Shown: piece by piece, positions 52,535 to 62,443 of the stretch | Numbering within the stretch: position 1 is the stretch's first letter | Layout of the letters: each line of letters starts with the position of its first letter | NCBI GenBank assembly: GCA_003105015.1 | Contig: PQAF01000014.1 | Location: forward strand, 1-64,000 | Reading direction: 5' to 3' | Length of the DNA: 64,000 nt | Source of the DNA: Rhodocyclales bacterium | GTDB lineage: Bacteria > Pseudomonadota > Gammaproteobacteria > Burkholderiales > Rhodocyclaceae | Position numbers and translations under genes: made by a program | Notes under the pieces: generated by a model | What the model saw: only the letters and a program-made list of their open reading frames with translations | Told to the model about the DNA's origin: nothing | Database searches by the model: none

Positions 52535-53266
52535 ATGGAAAAAGTCCGCATCTCCAAGCTGATGTCCGAGCAGGGTCTCTGCTCGCGCCGCGAGGCCGAC
52601 GCCTACATCGAGCGCGGCTGGGTCTTCGTCGACGGCGAGCGCGTCACCGAGCTCGGCAGCCGCGCGCTGCCGACGCAGAAGATCACGCTCAGCAAGGAGG
52701 CCAAATCGAACCAGCTGGCGCAGGTGACCGTCCTGCTCAACAAGCCGGTCGGCTACGTCTCCGGCCAGGCCGAGCAGGGCTACAAGCCGGCGGTGACGCT
52801 GATCGCCGCCGCTACCCACCATGCCGGAGACAAATCGCCGCAGCGCTTCAATCCGGCGCATCTGAAAGGCCTCGCACCGGCCGGGCGCCTCGACATCGAC
52901 TCCACCGGCCTGCTGGTGCTGACGCAGGACGGCCGCATCGCCAAGCTGCTCATCGGCGAGGACTCGCGCATCGAGAAGGAATACCTGGTGCGCGTCGAGG
53001 GCAAGCTGGATGCGAAGGGCCTGGCCCTGCTCAACCACGGCCTCTCCCTCGACGGCCAGGCGCTCAAGCCCGCCAAGGTCAGCTGGCAGAACGAGGACCA
53101 GCTGCGCTTCGTCCTGCGCGAAGGCAAGAAGCGCCAGATCCGCCGCATGTGCGAACTGGTCGGCCTCAAGGTGACCGGCCTCAAGCGCGTGCGGATAGGA
53201 AGCGTGAAACTCGGCGACCTGCCGAGCGGCAAGTGGCGCTACCTGCGCGAGGACGAGCGCTTCTGA
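52535..53266 (+). CDS. rluF: RluF-like 23S rRNA pseudouridine synthase
   Basis: A 243-residue RsuA-family enzyme. An S4 RNA-binding domain ([20 protein letters not shown]) is followed by the catalytic domain with the nucleophile D120 in [13 protein letters not shown]. The C-terminal motif [20 protein letters not shown] and [16 protein letters not shown] match RluF most closely. The ATG at 52535 begins the S4 domain; an upstream in-frame ATG falls in the repeat and is rejected. Confidence 0.85.
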   Translation: MEKVRISKLMSEQGLCSRREADAYIERGWVFVDGERVTELGSRALPTQKITLSKEAKSNQLAQVTVLLNKPVGYVSGQAEQGYKPAVTLIAAATHHAGDKSPQRFNPAHLKGLAPAGRLDIDSTGLLVLTQDGRIAKLLIGEDSRIEKEYLVRVEGKLDAKGLALLNHGLSLDGQALKPAKVSWQNEDQLRFVLREGKKRQIRRMCELVGLKVTGLKRVRIGSVKLGDLPSGKWRYLREDERF

Positions 53267-53273
53267 ATGATCT

Positions 53274-53316
53274 TCCCCCCTCTCCCGCCCGCGGGAGAGG
53301 GGCCGGGGGAGAGGGC
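53274..53316. repeat. Palindromic REP-like element, type B
   Basis: CCCCTCTCCCGC (53277-53288), loop CC and GCGGGAGAGGGG (53291-53302) form a perfect 12-bp stem. It is followed by CCGGGGGAGAGGGC directly before the next ATG, so the element also supplies the ribosome-binding site. Confidence 0.8.
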
Positions 53317-54456
53317 ATGCAACCGAGCATTCTGCAATCCGCCGACGATCTGCCCGCATCCGACTGGCAACACCTCGCCACCGGCAACGATCCCTTCATC
53401 AGCCGCGCCTTCCTCGGCGCCGCCGAACAGACCGGCGCCGCCGGCGAGCAAATGGCCTGGCGGCCGATGCACCTCGTCCTGCGCGACCAGGCGGGCCGCC
53501 TCGCCGGGCTGCTGCCGCTCTATCTGCGCGGGCACTCCTTCGGCGACTTCTCGCGCGACTGGAACTGGGCGGCGGCGTGGCAGCAGAACGGCCGCGCCTA
53601 CTACCCCAAGCTCGTCACCGGCGTGCCGTACACGCCCTCGCCCGGGCCGCGCCTGCTGGCGGCGCGCGATGCGGAGGCCGGCGTCGCGTCCGCCCTCGTC
53701 GAGGCCGCGCTCGCGCTGATCGGCGAGCTCGGCGCCTCGTCCTGGCAGTGCCTGTTCGTGCGCGAAGCGGAAAGTCAGTTCCTGCAGGACGCCGGCCTGC
53801 TCCTGCGCCGCGGCGTGCAGTTCCACTGGCTGAACCGCGGCTACCGCGACTTCGCCGATTTCCTCGACGGCTTCACCGCCGAGAAGAGGAAGAAGCTCAA
53901 GCGCGAGCGGCGCGCCGTCGCCGAGGCCGGCCTGCGCATCGAGGCGCGCCACGGCGACGGGATCGACGCGGCGCTCTGGCGCGCCATCCACCGCCACTAC
54001 CGCGACACCTTCCTGCGCCACGGCAACCACCCGGCCTTCCCGCTCGACTTCTTCGTGCGCGCCGGCGCCGCGCTCGGCCGGCGCATGGTGGTGTTCATTG
54101 CCCGGCAGGGCGAGCGGCCGGTGGCCTCGGCGATCTGCTACCGCGACGACACCGCGCTCTACGGCCGCCACTGGGGCGCCGACATCGACTGCCCCGGCCT
54201 GCATTTCGAACTGTGCTACTACCGCGGCATCGAGTACGCCCTCGAACACGGGCTCGCCCGCTTCGAGCCCGGCGCGCAGGGCGAACACAAGCTGGCGCGC
54301 GGCTTCGAGCCGGTGCCGACCTGGTCGGCCTACTGGATCGCCGACCCGCGCATGCGCGGCATCGTCGCCAACTTCCTCGCGCGCGAGGGCGAGGCGATGC
54401 TGGACTACGAAGCGGAGACGGCGCGCCACCTGCCGTACAAAAGTCAGTCGCAGTGA
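53317..54456 (+). CDS. FemAB/DUF482-like acyltransferase (COG3146)
   Basis: A 379-residue protein of the GNAT-fold DUF482 family: FISRAFLGAAEQTGAAG, then LLPLYLRGHSFGDFSRDWNWA, FLDGFTAEKRKKLKRERR, LYGRHWGADIDCPGLHFELC and the C-terminal RFEPGAQGEHKLARGFEPVP. It is often annotated as peptidoglycan biosynthesis/recognition (FemAB-like), with no defined substrate. The start is set by the repeat-derived GGGGGAGAGGG site. Two AAAGTCAGT words lie in it (53771 and 54438). Confidence 0.85.
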   Translation: MQPSILQSADDLPASDWQHLATGNDPFISRAFLGAAEQTGAAGEQMAWRPMHLVLRDQAGRLAGLLPLYLRGHSFGDFSRDWNWAAAWQQNGRAYYPKLVTGVPYTPSPGPRLLAARDAEAGVASALVEAALALIGELGASSWQCLFVREAESQFLQDAGLLLRRGVQFHWLNRGYRDFADFLDGFTAEKRKKLKRERRAVAEAGLRIEARHGDGIDAALWRAIHRHYRDTFLRHGNHPAFPLDFFVRAGAALGRRMVVFIARQGERPVASAICYRDDTALYGRHWGADIDCPGLHFELCYYRGIEYALEHGLARFEPGAQGEHKLARGFEPVPTWSAYWIADPRMRGIVANFLAREGEAMLDYEAETARHLPYKSQSQ

Positions 54457-54471
54457 GACGGCGCGCGGTTT

Positions 54472-55587
54472 CTATTCCCCCCGCGTTTCAGCGGGCGCTT
54501 CCCATGGCATGAGGTGGATGCTCCCGGCGAGCAGGGTGACGCGCGCCGGCGCGCCGGGGGCGATGTCGTTGCGCTCGGCGACGTGGGTGGGCACGGAGAA
54601 GGCGAGCGGTTCGCTGCCGCCGTCGGGTAGCAGGCGGATCTGCGTGAAGGGGCCGAGGCGCAGGCAGTCCTGCACGATGCCGGCGATGGGGTTCTCCGCC
54701 TCGCCGCGCGAGGGGCGTTCGCGCCGGTGCAGCAGCACGCCCTCGGGCGGGATCACCCAGCTGACGCGTGCGCCCGGTTGGCCGGCGATGCGCGCCACGT
54801 CGAGCCGGTGCCCGAGCCATTCCAGTTTCAGGCCGCCGCCGTCCTGCGTCAGCGTGCCCTCGAAGAGGTTGTGCAGGCCGACCAGGCGCGCGATGGAAGC
54901 GCTGGCCGGCCGCGTCATCACCTCGTCGGGCGAGCCGGCCTGCAGCGTGCGGCCGCGGTGCAATATCACCATACGGTCGGCGAGCATGCGCGCTTCGTCG
55001 AGGTCGTGCGTCACCAGCAGCATCGGGATGGCGAGGTCGGCGCGCAGGCGCGCCAGCTCCTGCTGCAGCTTGCGCCGCGTGACCTGGTCCACCGCCGAGA
55101 AGGGCTCGTCGAGCAGCAGCACCGCCGGGTCGCGCGCGAGTGCCCGCGCCACCGCCACGCGCTGCTGCTGGCCGCCGGAGAGGGCTGCGGGCTTGCGGCG
55201 TTCGAGTCCGTCGAGGTGCACGCGCGCCAGCAGTTCGCGTGACCGCGCTTCGCGTTCGGCCAAAGTCAGTCCGCCCAGGGCGGCGGCGACGTTCTCCAGC
55301 GCGCTGAGGTGCGGGAAGAGGCCGTAGTTCTGGAAGACGAAGCCGATGCGGCGCGCCTGCACCGGCTGGTTCGCCGCGGCGGCGGCGTCGAACCAGGTTT
55401 CGCCGTTGCAATGGATGGCGCCTTCCGCCGCGGCGTGCAGCCCGGCGATGCAGCGCAGGATCGTGGACTTGCCGCTGCCGGAGGGGCCGACCAGCGCCAG
55501 CAGCTCGCCCGGCGCACAGGCGAGCGTGGCATCGAGCGGGATCGGCGCGCGCTGGCGGAGTCGCACCTGGAGGCCGGTGGGGTTCAT
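54472..55587 (-). CDS. modC: Molybdate ABC transporter ATP-binding protein ModC
   Basis: A 371-residue ATPase. Walker A is GPSGSGKST (34-42), the signature is LSGGQQQR and Walker B is LLLDEPFSAVD with the switch histidine in LVTHDLDEA. A C-terminal TOBE-like regulatory region covers the last ~130 residues. It overlaps modB by ATGA and powers molybdate uptake, needed for the molybdenum enzyme NapA encoded nearby. Confidence 0.93.
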   Translation of the reverse strand: MNPTGLQVRLRQRAPIPLDATLACAPGELLALVGPSGSGKSTILRCIAGLHAAAEGAIHCNGETWFDAAAAANQPVQARRIGFVFQNYGLFPHLSALENVAAALGGLTLAEREARSRELLARVHLDGLERRKPAALSGGQQQRVAVARALARDPAVLLLDEPFSAVDQVTRRKLQQELARLRADLAIPMLLVTHDLDEARMLADRMVILHRGRTLQAGSPDEVMTRPASASIARLVGLHNLFEGTLTQDGGGLKLEWLGHRLDVARIAGQPGARVSWVIPPEGVLLHRRERPSRGEAENPIAGIVQDCLRLGPFTQIRLLPDGGSEPLAFSVPTHVAERNDIAPGAPARVTLLAGSIHLMPWEAPAETRGE

Positions 55588-56252
55588 TGTTCTTTTTTGC
55601 CGATGCGGTGGGTGAGGAACTGGATCAGCACGATCGCCGCGAAGGAGAAGGCCACCAGCGTCGCGGAGAGGATGCCCGCCGCGCGGTCCTCGAAGGCCTG
55701 CACGTGGTCGTAGATGGCGATGGAGACGGTGCGCGTCTCTTCCGGGATGTTGCCGCCGACCATCAGCACCACGCCGAACTCGCCCAGCGTGTGGGCGAAG
55801 GTGAGCACGATGGCGGTGAGCAGTCCCGGCCAGGCCAGCGGCAGCTCGATCTTCCACAGGGTCTGCCAGCGCGACAGGCCGCAGCACCAGGCCGCCTCGC
55901 GCACCTCGCGCGGGATGGCTTCCAGCGCGCGCTGCACCGGCTGCACGGCGAAGGGCAGGTTGAAGACGAGCGAGGCGAGGAGCAGGCCGTCGAAGGTGAA
56001 CACCAGGCTGCGCCCGGTGAGGCCGCGATACAGCTCGCCGATGACGGAGTGCTGGCCGAAGGCGACCAGCAGGTAGAAGCCGAGCACGGTCGGCGGCAGC
56101 ACCAGCGGCAGGGCGACGAGGCCTTCCGCCACCAGCCGGGGGCCCGGGCGCATCGTCAGCAGCGGCCGCGCGATCAGCACGGCGAGCGGCAGCAGCAGCA
56201 GCGTGGTCGCCGCCGCCAGCTTCAGCGAGAGGGTCCAGGCGGACAAGTCCAT
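55584..56252 (-). CDS. modB: Molybdate ABC transporter permease ModB
   Basis: A 222-residue inner-membrane permease with about five helices. The ATPase-contact loop is EAIPREVREAAWCCGLSRWQTLWKIELPLAWPGLL, and TLGEFGVVLMVGGNIPEETRT is a hallmark of ModB. It starts directly after modA and overlaps modC. Confidence 0.95.
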   Translation of the reverse strand: MDLSAWTLSLKLAAATTLLLLPLAVLIARPLLTMRPGPRLVAEGLVALPLVLPPTVLGFYLLVAFGQHSVIGELYRGLTGRSLVFTFDGLLLASLVFNLPFAVQPVQRALEAIPREVREAAWCCGLSRWQTLWKIELPLAWPGLLTAIVLTFAHTLGEFGVVLMVGGNIPEETRTVSIAIYDHVQAFEDRAAGILSATLVAFSFAAIVLIQFLTHRIGKKEQ

Positions 56253-57032
56253 TTACGGCGATGCGTAGCCGTGCTGCTTGAGCAGCGCCTGCGCCTGCGG
56301 TCCGAGCAGGAAGTCGTAGAAGCGGCGCGCGGTGTCGCCGGCGCCCTTGATGAGCACCATGCGCTGGCGCAGCGGCGCGTGCCAGGATTCCGGCACCGTC
56401 GCCCAGGCGCCGCGCGTCTTCAGCTCGGGGCCGGCGGCCAGCGCCAGCGGGATGAAGCCGGCCTGCGCTTCGCCGGTGGCGAGGAAGCGCGCGGTCTGGC
56501 CGACGTTCTCGCCGAGGACGAGCTTGTTTTTCACGGTGTCCCACAGGCCGGCATGTTCGAGCGCCTCGCGCGCGGCGCGGCCGTAGGGGGCGAGGTCCGG
56601 ATTGGCGATGGCGAGGCGCTTCAGCCGCCCGTCGGCCGCCGCCGCGCCGAGGTCCTTGAGCTTGTTGTCGATGCCGACCGGCGAGCCCTGCGGCACGAAG
56701 AATGCGAGGCGGCCGACGGCGTACACCGCGCCGGCGTTCTCGGCGTGGCCGTCCTTCGCCAGCGCCTCGGCGAAGGCCTCGTCGGCGGAGAGGAACAGCT
56801 GGAAGGGTGCGCCCTGGGCGATCTGCCGGCGGAAGTTGCCCGAGGAGCCGTAGGCGATCTTTACGCTGCGGCCGGTGGCCCGGGCGAAGGCGTCGACGAT
56901 GGCCGGCATCGCCGCGCTCATGTTGGCGGCGACGGCGACGTTCGGCGCGTCCTGTGCGGTCGCCGGTTGCGTCAACGCGGAGGCCGCCAGCCACAGCGCG
57001 GCCAGCGCCTTGCGCAAGGAAAGTGTACGCAT
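56253..57032 (-). CDS. modA: Molybdate-binding periplasmic protein ModA
   Basis: A 259-residue exported binding protein (signal peptide to about 27) with NVAVAANMSAAMPAIVDAF, GSSGNFRRQIAQGAPFQLFLSAD and later VGQTARFLATGEAQAGFIPLA. The first and last hold oxyanion contacts. The ATG at 57032 follows the ModE-type site by 18 bases. It heads modABC. Confidence 0.94.
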   Translation of the reverse strand: MRTLSLRKALAALWLAASALTQPATAQDAPNVAVAANMSAAMPAIVDAFARATGRSVKIAYGSSGNFRRQIAQGAPFQLFLSADEAFAEALAKDGHAENAGAVYAVGRLAFFVPQGSPVGIDNKLKDLGAAAADGRLKRLAIANPDLAPYGRAAREALEHAGLWDTVKNKLVLGENVGQTARFLATGEAQAGFIPLALAAGPELKTRGAWATVPESWHAPLRQRMVLIKGAGDTARRFYDFLLGPQAQALLKQHGYASP

Positions 57033-57049
57033 GCGATCCCCTGTGCGTT

Positions 57050-57075
57050 TCGTTATGACGTGGCGACTATAACGA
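57050..57075. promoter_or_regulatory. ModE-type operator upstream of modA
   Basis: TCGTTAT (57050-57056) and ATAACGA (57069-57075) are perfect inverted arms separated by 12 bases. They match the outer CGTTAT/ATAACG halves of the known ModE box. The site lies between the short modE gene and modA, so ModE bound here would repress modABC when molybdate is plentiful. Confidence 0.7.
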
Positions 57076-57103
57076 GGGCGCCGTGCAGCGTCAATCGGGC
57101 GGA

Positions 57104-57505
57104 TCAATCCTTCGCCGGCGGCGCGGCGAGGCGCTGCAGTGCGCGCAGCTCGGCCTGGATGGCCTTCGCCGCCTTCGCTTCCATGCGCCGATACTGCGCC
57201 AGCACCTCCTCGCCGACCGGCGTGAGCCGCGCGCCGCCGCCGCGCGTGCCGCCCTTGGCGGCCTCGACCAGCGGCCGGCGGAAGCAGCGGTTCATCGATT
57301 CGACCATCAGCCAGGCGCGCTTGTAGCTCATGCCCATCAGCCGTCCTGCGGCGGAGATGGAGCCCGTCTCGCGGATCTGCTCGAGCATGTCGGCCTTGCC
57401 CGGGCCGAGCGCGATGTCCGGCTCGAGCACGAAGCGCAGCCGGGCGCGCAGACGGCCCGCATCCTTCGTCCTGCGGGTGGGGGCGGTTGTTCTTCGTGGC
57501 GTCAT
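57104..57505 (-). CDS. modE: ModE-type winged-helix regulator lacking the molybdate-binding domain
   Basis: A 133-residue protein equal to the N-terminal DNA-binding domain of ModE: MLEQIRETGSISAAGRLMGMSYKRAWLMVESMN followed by the RGGGARLTPVGEEVLAQYRR wing. Full ModE has about 260 residues with two Mop/TOBE domains that bind molybdate. These are absent, so molybdate sensing must occur elsewhere or not at all. It is cotranscribed with, or immediately upstream of, modABC. Confidence 0.88.
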   Translation of the reverse strand: MTPRRTTAPTRRTKDAGRLRARLRFVLEPDIALGPGKADMLEQIRETGSISAAGRLMGMSYKRAWLMVESMNRCFRRPLVEAAKGGTRGGGARLTPVGEEVLAQYRRMEAKAAKAIQAELRALQRLAAPPAKD

Positions 57506-57635
57506 GGCATGCGCAGGGAATGGTTGACAAAATCAGTCGGTGAAACTGTAGCACGAGGGTATTTCTATTCCGCAATCACGCGCTCCGATGACGCCGCGTG
57601 GCCGTGGGCGCGCAAAAAACAATTTGTACCAAAAA

Positions 57636-57678
57636 TTGACATTTATCAACGAATCGAGGGTCGGGAGGGGAATAGGAT
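57636..57678 (+). promoter_or_regulatory. FNR/ANR-type site and -10 element of the nap operon
   Basis: TTGAC-ATTT-ATCAA (57636-57649) fits the FNR/ANR/DNR box TTGAY-N4-ATCAA. TAGGAT at 57673-57678 fits a -10 hexamer. A start at about 57684 places the box at -41.5, the class II activation position, 42 bases before napD. It implies anaerobic (or NO-responsive) induction of nap. The remaining 57506-57635 is AT-richer non-coding DNA. Confidence 0.7.
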
Positions 57679-57725
57679 GACGCAAATTCCCTATCGGGCG
57701 TGAGGATTTATTCTCCGCAAGCAGC

Positions 57726-57974
57726 ATGAACATTTCCAGCGTGATCGTGCACGCGAAGCCGACCGAAATCCCGTCGGTGCGCGGCAACCTCGAACAGATC
57801 CCCGGCGTGGAGATCCACGCCGCCACGGATGACGGCAAGTTCGTCATCACCATCGAAACCGAAACCGACGGCGAGACCGCCAGCACCTTCGACCGCATCA
57901 ATGTGATGGACGGGGTGATGTCGGCGGCCATGGTTTTCCATCAATACGAATCCGATCCTCAGAAGGAGGCCTGA
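57726..57974 (+). CDS. napD: Periplasmic nitrate reductase chaperone NapD
   Basis: An 82-residue cytoplasmic chaperone that binds the twin-arginine signal of NapA. It has [30 protein letters not shown] and the C-terminal [16 protein letters not shown]. It lies one base before napA. Confidence 0.95.
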   Translation: MNISSVIVHAKPTEIPSVRGNLEQIPGVEIHAATDDGKFVITIETETDGETASTFDRINVMDGVMSAAMVFHQYESDPQKEA

Positions 57975-57975
57975 A

Positions 57976-60516
57976 ATGAAACTGACGCGTCGTGACTTTA
58001 TCAAGGCGAATGCGGCCGCGGCCGCGGCCACGGTGGCGGGCATCACGCTGCCCGTCTCGAAGGAGGCGCTGGCGCAGGGCGCCGACGGCATCCGCTGGGA
58101 CAAGGGCGTCTGCCGCTACTGCGGCACCGGCTGCGGCGTGCTGGTCGGCGTCAAGGACGGCCGCATCGTCGCCACCCAGGGCGACCCGGATGCGCCGGTG
58201 AACAAGGGCCTCAACTGCGTCAAGGGCTACTTCCTCTCGAAGATCCAGTACGGCAAGGACCGCCTGACGACGCCGCTCCTGCGCATGAAGGGCGGCAAGT
58301 ACGACAAGAACGGCGAGTTCGCGCCGGTCAGCTGGAAGCAGGCCTTCGACATCATGGAAGAGAAGGTGAAGGCCGCGCTGAAGGCCAAGGGCCCGACCTC
58401 GGTCGGCATGTTCGGCTCCGGCCAGTGGACCATCTGGGAAGGCTACGCCGCCAACAAGCTGTTCAAGGCCGGCTTCCGCTCCAACAACATCGACCCGAAC
58501 GCGCGCCACTGCATGGCCTCCGCCGTGATGGGCTTCATGCGCACCTTCGGCGCCGACGAGCCGATGGGCGTGTATGACGACGCCGAGCACGCCGATGCCT
58601 TCGTGCTGTGGGGCTCGAACATGGCGGAGATGCACCCGATCCTCTGGTCGCGCATCACCAACCGCCGCCTCTCGGCCAAGCACGTCAAGGTGCACGTGCT
58701 ATCCACCTTCACGCACCGCTCCTGCGAGGTGGCCGATGCCGAGCTGATCTTCAAGCCGCAGACCGACCTTGCGATCCTCAACTACATCTGCAACTACATC
58801 ATCCAGAACAACGCGGTGAACCAGGACTTCGTGTCGAAGCACGTCAACTTCATGAAGGGCGTCACCGACATCGGCTACGGCCTGCGGCCGAACCATCCGC
58901 TCGAGCAGGTCGCCAACAACAACGGCTACCCCGGCGCCGACGGCAAGCCGAAGGGCGATCCGAACAAGATGGCGCCGATCAGCTTCGACGAGTTCAAGCA
59001 GTTCGTGTCCACCTACACGCTGGACTACACCGCGCAGCTCTCCGGCGTGCCGAAGGACAAGCTGGAGGCGCTGGCCAAGACCTACACCGACCCGAAGACC
59101 AAGGTCACCTCCTACTGGACCATGGGCTTCAACCAGCACACCCGCGGCACCTGGGTGAACAACATGATCTACAACGTGCATCTGCTGGTGGGCAAGATCT
59201 CCGAGCCGGGCAACAGCCCCTTCTCGCTGACCGGCCAGCCCTCCGCCTGCGGCACCGCGCGCGAGGTCGGCACCTTCGCCCACCGCCTGCCCGCCGACAT
59301 GGTGGTGATGAACCCGGACCACCGCAAGAAGGCCGAGGAGATCTGGAAGATCCCGGCCGGCACCATCGTCGACAAGCCCGGCTTCCACGCCGTGCTGCAG
59401 GACCGCATGCTGAAGGACGGCAAGCTGAACTTCTACTGGACGACGACCACCAACAACATGCAGGCCGGGCCGAACATCAACGGCGAGCGCTATCCCGGCT
59501 TCCGCAACCCGGAGAACTTCATCGTCGTCTCCGACGCCTATCCGACGGTGACGGCCATGGCCGCCGACCTGATCCTGCCCTCCGCCATGTGGATGGAGAA
59601 GGAGGGCGCCTTCGGCAACGCCGAGCGGCGCGGCCAGTTCTGGCGCCAGCAGGTGAAGGCGCCGGGCGAGGCGAAGTCCGACCTGTGGCAGTACATCGAG
59701 TTCTCCAAGCGCTTCAAGACCGACGAGGTGTGGCCGGCCGAGATCCTCGACAAGAACCCGGAGTACAAGGGCAAGACCCTCTACGAGGTGCTCTACGCCA
59801 ACGGCCAGGTGAACAAGTTCCCCCTCGCCGAGCTGGAGAACGTGAACGGCCATGCCATCAAGGGCTACAGGAACGACGAGTCGGCCGAGCTCGGCTACTA
59901 CCTGCAGATGGGCCTGTTCGAGGAATACCGCAGGTTCGGCGTCGGCAAGGGCAAGGACCTCGGCGAGTTCGCCACCTACCACAAGGTGCGCGGCCTGCGC
60001 TGGCCGGTGGTCAATGGCAAGGAGACGCTGTGGCGCTACCGCGAAGGCTACGACCCCTACGTCAAGGCCGGCGAGGGCGTGAAGTTCTACGGCAAGCCCG
60101 ACGGCAAGGCGGCGATCATCGCCCTGCCCTACCAGCCGGCCGCCGAGCAGCCGGACGCCGAGTTCGACCTGTGGCTGTGCACCGGCCGCGTGCTCGAGCA
60201 CTGGCACACCGGCACCATGACGCGGCGCGTGCCCGAGCTCTACCGTTCCTTCCCGGACGCGGTGGTGTGGATGCACCCGAAGGATGCCGACAAGCGCGGC
60301 CTCAAGCGCGGCGACATCGTCAAGGCGGTGACGCGGCGCGGCGAGATCCAGCTGCGCGTCGACACCAAGGGCCGCAACAAGGTGCCGGAGGGGCTGGTGT
60401 TCATCCCCTTCTTCGACGAGCACCGCCTGGTGAACAAGCTGACGCTGGACGCCACCTGCCCGATCTCGAAAGAGACCGACTTCAAGAAGTGCGCGGTCAA
60501 GATCGTCAAGGCCTGA
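57976..60516 (+). CDS. napA: Periplasmic nitrate reductase catalytic subunit NapA
   Basis: Reduces nitrate to nitrite in the periplasm. The 846-residue precursor has a twin-arginine signal ([14 protein letters not shown]). The [4Fe-4S] cysteines are C46, C49, C53 and C81, and the molybdenum-ligating cysteine is C179 in [10 protein letters not shown], within the bis-MGD domain. Length and motifs are those of an active enzyme. Nitrite made here would feed denitrification and hence NO for the Nod-like protein. Confidence 0.98.
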   Translation: MKLTRRDFIKANAAAAAATVAGITLPVSKEALAQGADGIRWDKGVCRYCGTGCGVLVGVKDGRIVATQGDPDAPVNKGLNCVKGYFLSKIQYGKDRLTTPLLRMKGGKYDKNGEFAPVSWKQAFDIMEEKVKAALKAKGPTSVGMFGSGQWTIWEGYAANKLFKAGFRSNNIDPNARHCMASAVMGFMRTFGADEPMGVYDDAEHADAFVLWGSNMAEMHPILWSRITNRRLSAKHVKVHVLSTFTHRSCEVADAELIFKPQTDLAILNYICNYIIQNNAVNQDFVSKHVNFMKGVTDIGYGLRPNHPLEQVANNNGYPGADGKPKGDPNKMAPISFDEFKQFVSTYTLDYTAQLSGVPKDKLEALAKTYTDPKTKVTSYWTMGFNQHTRGTWVNNMIYNVHLLVGKISEPGNSPFSLTGQPSACGTAREVGTFAHRLPADMVVMNPDHRKKAEEIWKIPAGTIVDKPGFHAVLQDRMLKDGKLNFYWTTTTNNMQAGPNINGERYPGFRNPENFIVVSDAYPTVTAMAADLILPSAMWMEKEGAFGNAERRGQFWRQQVKAPGEAKSDLWQYIEFSKRFKTDEVWPAEILDKNPEYKGKTLYEVLYANGQVNKFPLAELENVNGHAIKGYRNDESAELGYYLQMGLFEEYRRFGVGKGKDLGEFATYHKVRGLRWPVVNGKETLWRYREGYDPYVKAGEGVKFYGKPDGKAAIIALPYQPAAEQPDAEFDLWLCTGRVLEHWHTGTMTRRVPELYRSFPDAVVWMHPKDADKRGLKRGDIVKAVTRRGEIQLRVDTKGRNKVPEGLVFIPFFDEHRLVNKLTLDATCPISKETDFKKCAVKIVKA

Positions 60517-60603
60517 TCGAATAAGGCATCAGGGAGCGCCCGGGCGGGCAGCCAAGGTGGTTGGACCGTAACTGCCCGCCCGCCAGCGTGACCGGAATTC
60601 ATC

Positions 60604-61485
60604 ATGGAAGCCGAGAAACCGAGGAAGGCATCCGCCGCCGCAGCCGCGCGGCGGCAGTTCCTGCTCGACTCCGCGCGCATGGCCTGCGGCGTCGGGCTGC
60701 TCGGCATCGGCATCGGCCTCTACGCCAAGCAGGCGAAGGCGCTGCCGCCGCTCGCCGTGCGCCCGCCCGGCGCGCTGGCGGAGAAGGACTTCCTCGGCGC
60801 CTGCATCCGCTGCGGGCTGTGCGTGCGCGACTGCCCCTACGACATCCTCAGCCTGGCCACGCCGGACGAGCCGGTGGCCACCGGCACGCCGTATTTCGTC
60901 GCGCGCCAGCTGCCCTGCGAGATGTGCGAGGAAATTCCCTGCGTCAAGGCCTGCCCGACGGGCGCGCTCGACCACAAGCTGACCGACATCAACCAGGCGA
61001 AGATGGGTCTGGCGGTGCTGGTCGACCAGGAGAACTGCCTCAACTTCCTCGGCTTGCGCTGCGACATCTGCTACCGCATCTGTCCGGTCATCGACAAGGC
61101 CATCACGCTGGAGCAGCAGCTCAACGCGCGCACCGGCAAGCATGCCCTGTTCATCCCGACGGTGCATTCCGAGCATTGCACCGGCTGCGGCAAGTGCGAG
61201 AAGGGCTGCCCGCTGGAAGTGGCGGCCATCAAGGTCTATCCGATCGAGCTGGCCAAGGGCGAGCCGGGCAAGCACTACCGCCTCGGCTGGGTCGAGAAGG
61301 AGAAGGCCGGCGGCAGCCTCGTCGCGCCGGACGTGCAGCACCAGTACAACCTGCCGGAAGGCATGCGCTACGAGTCGGGCAAGGGATTGATCCCCGGCGG
61401 CGAGGCGCCGGCCGTGCCGCCCGGCTCCGCCGCGCCCGGCACGCAGCCGGCCGCGCCGCGCGCCCTGCAGGGAGGGAAATTGTGA
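60604..61485 (+). CDS. napG: Ferredoxin-type quinol dehydrogenase component NapG
   Basis: A 293-residue exported iron-sulfur protein with a twin-arginine-like start (ARRQFLLDS) and four [4Fe-4S] cysteine clusters ([47 protein letters not shown]). With NapH it takes electrons from quinol to NapB. It overlaps napH. Confidence 0.95.
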   Translation: MEAEKPRKASAAAAARRQFLLDSARMACGVGLLGIGIGLYAKQAKALPPLAVRPPGALAEKDFLGACIRCGLCVRDCPYDILSLATPDEPVATGTPYFVARQLPCEMCEEIPCVKACPTGALDHKLTDINQAKMGLAVLVDQENCLNFLGLRCDICYRICPVIDKAITLEQQLNARTGKHALFIPTVHSEHCTGCGKCEKGCPLEVAAIKVYPIELAKGEPGKHYRLGWVEKEKAGGSLVAPDVQHQYNLPEGMRYESGKGLIPGGEAPAVPPGSAAPGTQPAAPRALQGGKL

Positions 61486-62381
61486 GCACCGAGCGCATCG
61501 GCGCCGAAGCCGTCGCCGCCAGGGGCTGGCTGGGCGCGCACAAGTGGCTGCTCGCGCGTCGCGCGTCGCAGCTCGGCATCCTGACCTTGTTCCTGCTCGG
61601 CCCGCTGGCCGGCGTGTGGATCGTCAAGGGCAACCTGACCTTCAGCTACACGCTCGATGTCCTGCCGCTGACCGATCCCTACATCCTGCTGCAGACGCTG
61701 CTGACGCGGCACCTGCCGGAGGCGAAGGCCTTCGTCGGCGCGGCCATCGTGCTGGCGTTCTACCTGCTGGTCGGCGGGCGCGTGTTCTGTTCGTGGGTCT
61801 GCCCGGTGAACATGGTGACGGACGCAGCGGCCTGGCTGCGCCGGCGCCTCGGCATCAAGGGCGGCGCCCACGTCTCGCGCGGCGCGCGCTACTGGATCCT
61901 GGCCATGACGCTGGTGCTGGCGGCGGCCACCGGCACGCTGGCCTGGGAGCTGGTGAATCCGGTGTCGATGTTCCACCGCGGCCTGATCTTCGGCCTCGGC
62001 GCCGCCTGGGCGGTGATCCTGGCGGTGTTCCTCTTCGACGTCTTCGTCATGAAGGACGGCTGGTGCGGGCACCTGTGCCCGGTGGGCGCCTTCTACAGCC
62101 TGGTCGGAAAAGTCAGCCTGGTGAGGACGGCGGCGGTGCAGCGCGCCGCCTGCAACGACTGCATGGACTGCTTCGCCGTCTGCCCCGAGCCGCAGGTGAT
62201 CCGCCCGGCGCTCAAGGGCGTGGACGCCGCCGGCCCGGTGATCGCGGACGCGAATTGCACCAACTGCGGCCGCTGCATCGACGTCTGCTCGAAGGACGTG
62301 TTTGTCTTCGGCACGCGTTTCGGCAACAAGGCGGACAAGGTTTCTTCGCCGGCGCAGAAGATGGCGGCGGCGTGCAAATAG
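61482..62381 (+). CDS. napH: Quinol dehydrogenase membrane component NapH
   Basis: A 299-residue inner-membrane protein with four helices, two CxxxCP motifs (CSWVCP and CGHLCP) and two C-terminal [4Fe-4S] motifs ([12 protein letters not shown] and [11 protein letters not shown]). It starts at GTG 61482, overlapping the napG stop, with GGAGGG upstream. Without napC in the operon, NapGH is the likely electron route. Confidence 0.94.
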   Translation: MSTERIGAEAVAARGWLGAHKWLLARRASQLGILTLFLLGPLAGVWIVKGNLTFSYTLDVLPLTDPYILLQTLLTRHLPEAKAFVGAAIVLAFYLLVGGRVFCSWVCPVNMVTDAAAWLRRRLGIKGGAHVSRGARYWILAMTLVLAAATGTLAWELVNPVSMFHRGLIFGLGAAWAVILAVFLFDVFVMKDGWCGHLCPVGAFYSLVGKVSLVRTAAVQRAACNDCMDCFAVCPEPQVIRPALKGVDAAGPVIADANCTNCGRCIDVCSKDVFVFGTRFGNKADKVSSPAQKMAAACK

Positions 62382-62443
62382 GGCAGCATCGGTTTTTGGG
62401 TAGATTCGATTTTCAACTTACGACGACGTGAAGGGAGACGATC

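Noticed and set aside
57524..57552. TTGACA-N17-TGTAGC as the nap promoter
   Set aside because: The -10 is poor and it lies 170 bases upstream; the FNR-box promoter fits position and physiology better.
57677..57703. Eight-codon ORF before napD as a leader peptide
   Set aside because: The predicted transcription start falls within it, so it would not be translated from that mRNA.
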